From Acetobacter sp. UBA5411 (GTDB lineage Bacteria; Pseudomonadota; Alphaproteobacteria; Acetobacterales; Acetobacteraceae), in contig NZ_DHNR01000019.1 in assembly GCF_002409645.1 (NCBI RefSeq), positions 141,706 to 149,369 on the forward strand: 7,664 nucleotides of DNA, written 5' to 3'. Below the pieces are notes generated by a model. That model was given only the letters and a program-made list of their open reading frames with translations. It did no database searches and was not told the origin of the DNA. Positions 1-5,402 of the stretch are shown here, piece by piece. Numbering within the stretch: the first letter of the stretch is position 1; the number at the start of each line of letters is the position of its first letter. Both the position numbers and the translations under genes were made by a program.

Positions 1-77
<77 letters not shown>

Positions 78-119
78 TTTTTTCTAACGATGCCGCGTTC
101 TGCGTCGTCGTTGAGCGGC

Positions 120-147
120 TTTATAATGACGTTTTCAGGACTTGCAA
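120..147 (-). promoter_or_regulatory. Candidate promoter of the tRNA-Asp gene
   Basis: On the minus strand a TTGCAA box (147 to 142) is followed after 16 bases by TATAAA (125 to 120). Both resemble sigma-70-type -35 and -10 boxes. Transcription would begin roughly 35 bases before the tRNA 5' end, leaving a short leader for RNase P to remove. It is supported only by consensus match and position. Confidence 0.45.
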
Positions 148-265
148 CCCCCCTTTCAAAAAAACTGTCATTTATTGGAAAATCAAAAGGTTGCCGGTCG
201 GAATATGGCGGTCATCCTTGGGTTTTGGGACGGTGTTGTCCCGGAAAAGAAAAGAGGACTGATTC

Positions 266-288
266 CCGACGCGATTCCGGCGCGTCGG
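266..288. repeat. Perfect 8-bp inverted repeat in the gap before the lipoprotein gene
   Basis: CCGACGCG (266-273) and CGCGTCGG (281-288) are exact reverse complements around a 7-base spacer. No T tract follows on either strand, so it does not look like an intrinsic terminator. It lies about 60 bases upstream of the lipoprotein start. It could be an operator, an RNA hairpin in the leader, or a dispersed repeat; no second copy was noticed in the window. The rest of the 78-348 gap holds the tRNA promoter, a weak GGGAC/GTCCC hairpin at 227-242, and no convincing promoter for the plus-strand gene. Confidence 0.5.
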
Positions 289-348
289 AACGATTGTTAG
301 GAGGGGCAGGAGTAGCGTCATGCTGTCAGAGAGGGCAAAAGACGCGGG

Positions 349-1242
349 ATGAAACGCACCTTCTGCCTGATTGCCCTTCTGATACCGCTGGCTGGCTGCG
401 CGCGCTCCATCCCCTCCTATTCCTGTCCGAACAGTTCTTTCGAGGTGCTTTCTGTCCTGCCTGACACCGAGTTTCCGGTCGTGCAGGTGCGGCTGAACGG
501 ACATGCCGCCGCCATGCTTGTGGATACGGGGGCAGGGCGTTCCGTAATCACGCCTCAGGCCGCAGAAGAATTCGGATTGTCAGAGACAGGTCAGAGCCTG
601 ACCATGCATGCTGTAGGCAGCGATGTGGCCGCTCCCATCGTGCGCGTCATCACTCTCCAGCTTGGACGTCTGAAAGCCGTAGAGCCAACATTCCTGCTGG
701 CGGCGATACCAGTCAGGTCCGTGGGGGGCCTCCCGCTGGCAGGTCTCTTCGGGGCCGATTTCCTGAGTGGTTATGACGTGCTGTTTGACCTGCCCCATCA
801 CCGCATGGAGCTGATATCAGGAAACGCTTGCATCCCGAACAACGTGCCACCCGCTGACCGGATGGCTTTTCCTGCTGACCCGGCTGCCCGTGTCTTGCTG
901 CCGATCAGACTGGACGACCGACCGCTGATGGCTGTTCTGGATAGCGGCTCAAATCGCACGACAATCCCGGTTTCGCTGGCTGGCGTGCAGGATGCGCTTC
1001 TGGAAAAGGATGAAAATGTCGGCACACGGGGGCCGGATGGCCAGCATCTCGATGCCTGGCTTCATCGCTTCAGGACAATTCAGATCGGCACCAGCATTGA
1101 TCGGGATATTGAGTTGGTGATAGCGCCGATACGGACGCCCTATGCGCTGCTGGGAGCGGATTTCCTGAGGCACCGGATCGTGCTCATCTCCTACCGTCGT
1201 GGCATGGCCTATCTCCTTGCGGAAAACCCGATCGCACCTTGA
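349..1242 (+). CDS. Lipoprotein with two retropepsin-like aspartic protease domains
   Basis: The 297-residue protein begins with a basic n-region, a hydrophobic stretch and the lipobox L14-A-G-C17, so it should be exported and lipid-anchored at Cys17. Two halves each carry a retropepsin-type active-site motif: DTG at 59-61 (followed by AGRSVIT) and DSG at 198-200 (followed by SNRTTIP). Each half also has a later hydrophobic-Gly motif ending in GADFL (about 132-139 and 267-273), the second signature of this fold. Retropepsins usually act as homodimers with one Asp per chain. Here both aspartates lie in one chain, so a pepsin-like single-chain active site is possible. Substrate and role are unknown. 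A GAGAGG-like ribosome site at 329-334 is somewhat distant from the ATG, but the signal peptide fixes this start. The gene stands alone and converges on ahpD. The fold assignment is strong; proteolytic activity is inferred. Confidence 0.85.
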   Translation: MKRTFCLIALLIPLAGCARSIPSYSCPNSSFEVLSVLPDTEFPVVQVRLNGHAAAMLVDTGAGRSVITPQAAEEFGLSETGQSLTMHAVGSDVAAPIVRVITLQLGRLKAVEPTFLLAAIPVRSVGGLPLAGLFGADFLSGYDVLFDLPHHRMELISGNACIPNNVPPADRMAFPADPAARVLLPIRLDDRPLMAVLDSGSNRTTIPVSLAGVQDALLEKDENVGTRGPDGQHLDAWLHRFRTIQIGTSIDRDIELVIAPIRTPYALLGADFLRHRIVLISYRRGMAYLLAENPIAP

Positions 1243-1254
1243 GTCGATGATACA

Positions 1255-1291
1255 GAAAAGGGCACCGCGCTTTGCAACGATGCCCTTCTTC
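1255..1291. terminator. Bidirectional terminator between the lipoprotein gene and ahpD
   Basis: AAGGGCA (1258-1264) pairs with TGCCCTT (1281-1287), flanked by an A-rich 5' side and a T-rich 3' side (CTTC). Read on the minus strand the stem ends in TTTTC, so the hairpin can serve both convergent genes. The 16-base loop can pair a little internally. A second short hairpin, GTCCT/AGGAC, lies at 1296-1308. Confidence 0.5.
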
Positions 1292-1329
1292 ATGCGTCCT
1301 GTGAGGACAGAATTTGTCTTCAGACGTGA

Positions 1330-1854
1330 TCAGGCGGCAGGTTCGGCCTGCAACGCAACGGCAACGCCGTGCACGGTCGCGGCAATGCGTACGGACGTCT
1401 GGACCTGCTCGCTGGTCAGACCACCTTCACGCACGGCTTGCTCGTGGCTCTTTACGCACATCTCACAGCCATTGATGGCGGAAACGGCGAGGGACCAAAG
1501 CTCGAAGTCCACCTTGTCCACACCCGGTCGGGCGATCACACTCATGCGGAGCTTGGCGGGCATCTGGGTGTAGTCACCACCCATCATATGGGTGAAGCGG
1601 TAGTAGATGTTGTTCATGCCCATGATGGCGGCGGCGGCCTTGGCAGCGTTCAGGGCTTCCGGGCTTAGCTTCGCGCCAAATTCTGCGATGATGGCCTGGG
1701 TCAGTTCCTCATTACGGGAAGCGATGGCGGTGGCGACGAAGGTGCCGGCAAGCTGCTGCTCGTTCAGCGTGATGTCGGAAGCAAGGCTGCTGAGATTGAG
1801 ACGCAGGTCTTTTGCGTAATCGGGCAGGCGCTCTTTCAGGGCTTCAATCGACAT
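1330..1854 (-). CDS. ahpD: Alkylhydroperoxidase AhpD
   Basis: The 174-residue protein matches the AhpD family in length and motif order. AhpD is a small thiol enzyme that reduces oxidised AhpC and draws electrons from lipoamide-bearing dehydrogenase components (known from Mycobacterium tuberculosis). The redox motif C130-E-M-C133-x3-H137 lies in the alpha-helical AhpD core, with E118 in FELW upstream. These positions align without gaps to the mycobacterial catalytic residues as I recall them. One exception is position 132, His in the mycobacterial enzyme and Met here. The gene is downstream of ahpC on the same strand, 125 bases away, as expected for a functional pair. The start codon is preceded by a weak GAGTGA-like ribosome site. 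It may be co-transcribed with ahpC through an intervening hairpin. Confidence 0.95.
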   Translation of the reverse strand: MSIEALKERLPDYAKDLRLNLSSLASDITLNEQQLAGTFVATAIASRNEELTQAIIAEFGAKLSPEALNAAKAAAAIMGMNNIYYRFTHMMGGDYTQMPAKLRMSVIARPGVDKVDFELWSLAVSAINGCEMCVKSHEQAVREGGLTSEQVQTSVRIAATVHGVAVALQAEPAA

Positions 1855-1927
1855 GATGCTTCACTCTAATTTCAGGGGAGGCAGGACAGAGTCCCGATAG
1901 TTTGACTGGAAAAACAGCCGGAAAGAG

Positions 1928-1965
1928 CGCTGCGGGGCAGGCGAGGCATGCCCCACAGCGTTTTT
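1928..1965. terminator. Hairpin between ahpC and ahpD
   Basis: A 12-position stem (1928-1939 with 1949-1960, one C-A mismatch) encloses a 9-base loop. The plus strand has TTTTT directly after it (1961-1965). The coding strand of ahpC-ahpD is minus, and there the stem is followed only by CTCTTTC. It may attenuate or stabilise the ahpC transcript, giving more AhpC than AhpD, or stop plus-strand transcripts. Which of these it does cannot be told from sequence. Confidence 0.45.
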
Positions 1966-1979
1966 GACTTTCGGAAGGA

Positions 1980-2522
1980 TCAGACCTTCAGGAAGTCATC
2001 GCCCTTTTTCCAGTTGCACGGGCACAGCTCGTCGCTCTGGAGACCATCGAGAACACGCAGGACTTCCTGCGGGTTACGGCCGACCGACAGGTCATTGACG
2101 GACACGTGACGGATGATGCCATGCGGATCGACGACGAACGTGGCGCGCAGGGCGACGCCCGGACCAGCAGCGATCACGCCGAGGGATTCGGACAGCTCGC
2201 GCTTGATGTCGGACAGCATCGGGATCTCAAGCTTCTTGAGGTCCTCGTGGTGCAGACGCCAGTTCAGGTGAACGAACTCGCTGTCGATGGACACGCCGTA
2301 AACGACGGCGTCACGATCTGCGAAGTCCTTGGCCAGCTTGCCGAATGCCACGATTTCTGTCGGGCAGACGAAGGTGAAGTCCTTCGGCCAGAAGAACACG
2401 ATCTTCCACTTGCCGGCATCGGTTGTATCGGAAATCTGAACGAACTTGCCGTCCAGACCAGCCGGGCCACCCGGAACGGAAGTCAGGTCAAAGGAAGGAA
2501 ACTTGTCGCCAACGGTCAGCAT
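1980..2522 (-). CDS. ahpC: Peroxiredoxin AhpC (mycobacterial type, AhpD-coupled)
   Basis: This is a 180-residue 2-Cys peroxiredoxin that reduces hydrogen peroxide, organic peroxides and probably peroxynitrite in the cytoplasm. The active-site segment reads P46-x3-T50-x2-C53 (KDFTFVCPTE), with C53 the peroxidatic cysteine and R126 the usual conserved arginine. The C-terminus carries two further cysteines, C167 and C169, in ELCPCNW. This three-cysteine pattern is characteristic of the Mycobacterium-type AhpC that is regenerated by AhpD rather than AhpF. The start at 2522 is chosen because AAGGAG lies 7 bases upstream and the protein then begins MLTVGDKFP, as family members do. The reading frame stays open upstream to 2597, but those residues do not resemble the family. 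The gene is divergent from oxyR and upstream of ahpD, so induction by OxyR under peroxide stress is likely. Confidence 0.97.
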   Translation of the reverse strand: MLTVGDKFPSFDLTSVPGGPAGLDGKFVQISDTTDAGKWKIVFFWPKDFTFVCPTEIVAFGKLAKDFADRDAVVYGVSIDSEFVHLNWRLHHEDLKKLEIPMLSDIKRELSESLGVIAAGPGVALRATFVVDPHGIIRHVSVNDLSVGRNPQEVLRVLDGLQSDELCPCNWKKGDDFLKV

Positions 2523-2669
2523 CGGAATGCTCCTTGCATATCTCGGTAACAGTGCAGTGCGTCGATATGGCGCGCCGCTGACCGTATCTATGGCCATGGT
2601 GTGGCAATCATGCCAATGAATAATTTATCATAATACGATTGATGAAATCGATTGAGAGGAGCGTCGGCC
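2523..2669. promoter_or_regulatory. Divergent ahpC/oxyR control region
   Basis: The 147-bp gap between two divergent genes contains an AT-rich island (about 2616-2655). Visible elements are: TGGCA/TGCCA inverted repeat at 2602-2615; an imperfect dyad at 2617-2630 with 5 of 7 pairs; a direct repeat of CGATTGA at 2636-2642 and 2649-2655; and CATAAT at 2629-2634, a possible -10 box for oxyR. For ahpC, TTGGCA (2616 to 2611, minus) followed after 18 bases by CATAGA (2592 to 2587) is a weak promoter match, as expected for an activated gene. LysR-type regulators typically bind such dyads between themselves and the divergent target. The exact OxyR site is not settled; the E. coli ATAG-type consensus is not clearly present. 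Confidence 0.5.
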
Positions 2670-3611
2670 ATGATGATCCTGCCTTCTCCCCAGCAACTCC
2701 GTTATCTGCTGGCCTTGGCGGAGTTACGCCATTTCGGAAGAGCCGCTTCCGCCTGCGCTGTGACGCAGTCCACCCTGTCCGCCGGAATTCTGGCGTTGGA
2801 ACGGCAGCTTGACGCCAGTCTGCTGGATCGGGAAGTCGGCAAGCGGGTGGTGTTTACGCTGCTCGGTGAAGAAGTCGTGCGGCGCGCCCGTGTCGCGCTG
2901 GAGCTTCTTGAAGGGATTGCGCAGATCGCTCAGGCATCGCGTGAACCGATGACGGGACCAGTCCGACTGGGTGTGATCCCGACGATTGGTCCCTTCATCC
3001 TGCCGCGCCTGATTCCTCTTGTGCGGGAATGGTTTCCGCAGATCAGGCTCATCATTACCGAGGACATGACGGAACGCCTGCTTGAAAAAATAGCGGTTGG
3101 ACGGCTGGATGCGATGCTTCTTGCCATGCCGTGTTTGTGTGAAGGGTTGGAAACGATCCCCCTCTGGCGAGACCCGTTTGTTCTGGCGTTGCCGCAACAT
3201 CATGAACTGGCGAAACTTTCCTCCGTACCGCTTGAAATGCTCGGGAATGAGCGGATGGTGCTGCTGGAAGACGGTCACTGCCTGCGGGACCAGACGGTGG
3301 ATGTCTGTCGTCAGGAGAGGAACTGGGCCGGGAACGAACCTGAGTCGGCCCACACGGCGTCAGCCCTGCATACGCTGGTCCGTATGATCGGCGAGGATCT
3401 CGGTGTGGGGCTTCTGCCTGAACTGGCGGTGGCGTCCGGCATTCTTGAGGGCACAGGTGTGGTAGCGCGTCCGGTGACGGGTGGCCCGGCATGGCGCACG
3501 ATCGGACTTGGCTGGCGGCTGAAGTCGCCGCGCACGGAGGATTTCCGGGTTCTGGCGCGGACATTGAAGACACTGTCGCCCGCTGGTGCCGAGCCTGTTT
3601 TGCAACAGTAG
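2670..3611 (+). CDS. oxyR: Peroxide-sensing LysR-family regulator OxyR
   Basis: With the ATG at 2670 the protein has 313 residues. The N-terminus (about 5-65) is a LysR helix-turn-helix, with RHFGRAASACAVTQSTLS resembling OxyR of E. coli. The regulatory domain follows from about residue 95. The diagnostic segment is LLEDGHC204LRDQ...C213: two cysteines nine residues apart in the same context as C199 and C208 of E. coli OxyR, which form the disulfide that activates it. RTIGL near 276-280 is also shared. AGAGGA lies 9 bases upstream of this ATG. A TTG start at 2652 would add six unsupported residues, and the ATG at 2673 is also possible. It is divergent from ahpC, its expected target, and is likely autoregulated. 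Confidence 0.96.
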   Translation: MMILPSPQQLRYLLALAELRHFGRAASACAVTQSTLSAGILALERQLDASLLDREVGKRVVFTLLGEEVVRRARVALELLEGIAQIAQASREPMTGPVRLGVIPTIGPFILPRLIPLVREWFPQIRLIITEDMTERLLEKIAVGRLDAMLLAMPCLCEGLETIPLWRDPFVLALPQHHELAKLSSVPLEMLGNERMVLLEDGHCLRDQTVDVCRQERNWAGNEPESAHTASALHTLVRMIGEDLGVGLLPELAVASGILEGTGVVARPVTGGPAWRTIGLGWRLKSPRTEDFRVLARTLKTLSPAGAEPVLQQ

Positions 3612-3635
3612 CAGGCAGCGTGCGCATTATCTGAG

Positions 3636-3656
3636 GCAGAGAAAACCGCTCTCTGC
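3636..3656 (+). terminator. Candidate oxyR terminator hairpin
   Basis: GCAGAGA (3636-3642) pairs perfectly with TCTCTGC (3650-3656) around a 7-base loop, 25 bases after the oxyR stop. The following ATTGACTTTT is only moderately T-rich and includes the candidate -35 box of rpmJ. It may be a weak terminator. Confidence 0.4.
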
Positions 3657-3657
3657 A

Positions 3658-3686
3658 TTGACTTTTCCGCTTTGGCTGCGTATGTC
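3658..3686 (+). promoter_or_regulatory. Candidate rpmJ promoter
   Basis: TTGACT (3658-3663) and TATGTC (3681-3686) are separated by 17 bases, the optimal spacing for a sigma-70-type promoter. Transcription would start near 3693, about 47 bases before the rpmJ start codon. It follows directly on the oxyR hairpin, which fits an independent transcription unit. Confidence 0.5.
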
Positions 3687-3739
3687 GCAGCAACTTTTTC
3701 ATGCGGACCCCGACCGCAGACGGATAGAAGAGACGAGTT

Positions 3740-3865
3740 ATGAAGATCAGAAACAGCCTCAAGTCGGCAAAAGTCCGCGACAAGGACTGCCGCGTTGTGC
3801 GTCGTCGCGGTCGCGTCTACGTCATCAACAAGAAGAACCCGCGCATGAAGGCACGTCAGGGCTGA
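3740..3865 (+). CDS. rpmJ: Ribosomal protein bL36, zinc-free (C-minus) form
   Basis: This short gene encodes 41 residues beginning MKIRNSLKSAKVRDKDC and ending NPRMKARQG, an unmistakable L36 of the large ribosomal subunit. It is strongly basic (KK, RRRGR), as expected for an rRNA-binding protein. Classical L36 has a CxxC...C...H zinc ribbon; here only Cys17 is present, so this is the C-minus, zinc-independent type (like YkgO of E. coli), which is the usual form in Alphaproteobacteria. GAAGAG lies 7 bases before the ATG as a modest ribosome site. It has its own candidate promoter and a strong terminator, so it is probably transcribed alone. Its position next to oxyR may be coincidental. Confidence 0.95.
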   Translation: MKIRNSLKSAKVRDKDCRVVRRRGRVYVINKKNPRMKARQG

Positions 3866-3898
3866 TCCTTCGATCAACCTGATAATCCCATGCACAGG

Positions 3899-3946
3899 AA
3901 AACCCGCCCTCTGGCTCTGGAAACGGACCCAAAAGGCGGGTTTTTT
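3899..3946 (+). terminator. Strong intrinsic terminator of rpmJ
   Basis: AAAACCCGCC (3899-3908) pairs with GGCGGGTTTT (3935-3944), and the T run extends to six (3941-3946). The 26-base loop can fold a little internally. It ends only six bases before the start codon of the next gene, so it also forms that gene's upstream region. Confidence 0.85.
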
Positions 3947-3952
3947 CGTTGT

Positions 3953-4558
3953 ATGAACAGAATTTCTCCCATTGCCGCTCTGGCTCTCCTGTTGGCCGCG
4001 ACGGCTGCGCAAGCCGAACCTGCCGCAACAGGAGCGACCTCTGCCGCGAAACCTTCCTCACCACAGAAGCTCTCGACTGAGACCAAAAAAGCCGGGCTTG
4101 TGGCTCAGCTTGCCGCGTCAAAAAATCCCACGGAAGCAGCATTGATCCGGGGACAGCTTGAGGAACTTCGCACACAATCCATCAGACCCGCGACACGATT
4201 GCTCATGCGGCGTGCGGCGCGTGAGTTGTCGAGCGAGAAGCCCAGTGAGGCTGTCGAGGATTTCGGTGCGGCCCTGTCGCTGCAGAATGACGTTGCCGTC
4301 CTGTGGCGGTTGCGGGCGCAGGCGCGGCTGATGGGCGGCGATACCAGCGGTGCGATCAGTGATCTTGGCGTTGCGCTTCAGCATGATGGAAATGATGCGG
4401 TCAGCTGGCAGCTTCTGACTGCCGCGGAGGATGCCGCTGGCGATGGTCAGGCTGCTCTAAAGGCGTGGCAGCGCGTCATGGAGCTGGATCCCCAGTTGCC
4501 GGGAGCCGCCAAGAAGTTTGAAAAGCTGCAACTGAAGGCTTTTGGACGGCCAACCTGA
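3953..4558 (+). CDS. Secreted TPR-repeat protein of unknown function
   Basis: With the ATG at 3953 the 201-residue protein starts with a Sec signal peptide: MNR, a hydrophobic core (about 5-19) and a likely cleavage after AQA at 19-21. A low-complexity Ala/Thr/Ser/Pro linker follows (22-45). From about residue 80 to 183 there are roughly three tetratricopeptide-like helical pairs, including EAVEDFGAALSL, GAISDLGVALQHD and AALKAWQRVMELDP. TPR arrays bind other proteins, so a periplasmic scaffold or chaperone role is possible, but no partner is visible. The frame is open upstream to an ATG at 3890, but that start would place the rpmJ terminator inside the gene and bury the signal peptide. No clear ribosome site precedes 3953; the nearest purine run is GGCGGG within the terminator stem. 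Confidence 0.75.
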   Translation: MNRISPIAALALLLAATAAQAEPAATGATSAAKPSSPQKLSTETKKAGLVAQLAASKNPTEAALIRGQLEELRTQSIRPATRLLMRRAARELSSEKPSEAVEDFGAALSLQNDVAVLWRLRAQARLMGGDTSGAISDLGVALQHDGNDAVSWQLLTAAEDAAGDGQAALKAWQRVMELDPQLPGAAKKFEKLQLKAFGRPT

Positions 4559-4585
4559 TTTCATTGTTTCTGGTGAAAAACGGAC

Positions 4586-4623
4586 AGGCCTGAAGACACC
4601 CGGCTGGGTGCTTCAGGCCTTTT
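4586..4623. terminator. Strong bidirectional terminator between the TPR gene and dps
   Basis: AGGCCTGAAG (4586-4595) pairs with CTTCAGGCCT (4611-4620). After one bulged A, CACCC pairs with GGGTG around a GGCT tetraloop. On the plus strand the stem runs into TTTT (4620-4623). On the minus strand it is followed by GTCCGTTTTTC. It therefore suits both convergent genes. Confidence 0.88.
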
Positions 4624-4627
4624 CAAA

Positions 4628-5182
4628 TCAGCTGTTGGAGCCAAACGTGGTGCGTGTGACTTCAAACAGGAACCACGTCCGCTTTTCGCTTTCGTCGATC
4701 CAGTTTTCCAGCAGGCTGGTTGTGGCGCAGTCTCCGACCTCGTCCGTCAGGCCATGGACCTGACGCATGGCGGCGACCAACTGCTTGTTGTCCTCACACA
4801 GTTCCGCAATCATGTCAGGCGCATCGACATAGACGGCGTCATTGTCCTTGATGCGCTGCAGGCGGCTGATCTCGCCGATCGAATGAAGCGTCAGACCACC
4901 AATGCGGCGGGCACGCTCCGCCAGTGGATCGGTCATGGCGAGGAGCTCGGCTCCCTGATCATCCAGCATCAGATGCAGATCGCGGAAATGGCGGCCGCTC
5001 ATGTGCCAGTGGAAATTTTTCGTTTTCAGGTAGAGGGCGAAGACGTCAGCAAGCAGGGCACGGAGAGCGGCGGAGATATTTTCCACGCCTTCCTTGGGTA
5101 GATCCGAAGGTGTGCCCAGATAATGCTGGACTTCAGCGGAACGTGCCTGCTCGGCTTTGCTGGAAGCAGATGACTTGCTCAT
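4628..5182 (-). CDS. dps: Dps ferritin-like DNA-protection protein
   Basis: The 184-residue protein belongs to the Dps/miniferritin family, dodecamers that oxidise Fe(II) with hydrogen peroxide, store iron and often coat DNA. The full ferroxidase set is present with the spacing of E. coli Dps: H58 (in NFHWH), H70, D74, D85 and E89 (PLAER). The N-terminal tail is rich in Ser and has K3, K9 and R14, resembling the flexible DNA-binding tail of E. coli Dps. The start at 5182 is chosen because AAAGGGGA lies 8 bases upstream; the frame is open further but the added residues are not family-like. The gene lies near oxyR and ahpC and probably belongs to the same oxidative-stress response, though it has its own upstream region. 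It follows the methyltransferase gene by 220 bases on the same strand. Confidence 0.95.
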   Translation of the reverse strand: MSKSSASSKAEQARSAEVQHYLGTPSDLPKEGVENISAALRALLADVFALYLKTKNFHWHMSGRHFRDLHLMLDDQGAELLAMTDPLAERARRIGGLTLHSIGEISRLQRIKDNDAVYVDAPDMIAELCEDNKQLVAAMRQVHGLTDEVGDCATTSLLENWIDESEKRTWFLFEVTRTTFGSNS

Positions 5183-5402
5183 CGATGTTTTCCCCTTTGA
5201 TTTTGTCCCTTCTGGCTGGGCCGGTCTCACAGGACGGCCGTCTCCATGACGGAATGTCGTTTGGGACCGGAAGCGAGCGGGACGAAGCCTTGAGTGGCTT
5301 CACGGCCAGCATGCAGCCGCTCAATGGGGGGCGATGTCAAGTGAACAGAGTGTTGCGTAAAAAGCGCGACAATATCGTTATCAGTAGCATGGACCTACAC
5401 GA
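5183..5402 (-). promoter_or_regulatory. dps upstream region with candidate -35 box and leader structure
   Basis: On the minus strand, a TTGACA box (5340 to 5335) is the best -35 match, but only a poor -10 (CTGCAT, after 18 bases) follows, suggesting an activator-dependent promoter. The predicted leader of about 120 bases contains a perfect 10-bp palindrome GACGGCCGTC (5233-5242). This palindrome sits inside a longer pairing of 5221-5228 with 5263-5270. Farther upstream, TGATAACGATATTG (5383 to 5370) is an AT-rich, Fur-like sequence of weak quality. The Shine-Dalgarno AAAGGGGA is at 5198-5191. Confidence 0.4.

Noticed and set aside
1369..1668. His- and Gly-rich plus-strand open frame opposite ahpD
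   Set aside because: The unusual composition is explained by reading the antisense of ahpD codons; no family motif is seen.
2106..2549. Plus-strand open frame opposite ahpC
   Set aside because: It is a shadow of the strongly conserved ahpC coding sequence, without a ribosome site or a recognisable domain.
2523..2597. Possible 25-residue N-terminal extension of AhpC starting at an ATG at 2597
   Set aside because: The extra residues do not look like AhpC, they would consume the promoter region, and an ideal AAGGAG sits 7 bases before the family-consistent start at 2522.
3055..4012. Overlapping minus-strand open frames opposite oxyR, rpmJ and the start of the TPR gene
   Set aside because: They are antisense to well-identified genes and terminators, are composed of Arg/Pro/Ser-rich shadow sequence, and show no family motif.
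5183..5230. Possible 16-residue extension of Dps
   Set aside because: AAAGGGGA at 8 bases before the internal ATG (5182) decides the start, and the extension covers the leader.
5133..5324. Small minus-strand open frame in the dps leader overlapping the dps start
   Set aside because: It lacks a good ribosome site and a recognisable family; it could be an upstream peptide, but nothing in the sequence supports that.
5370..5383. Fur-like sequence TGATAACGATATTG (minus strand) upstream of dps
   Set aside because: Only one half resembles the Fur consensus, and it lies upstream of the best -35 box, so it is not good enough to report as a site.
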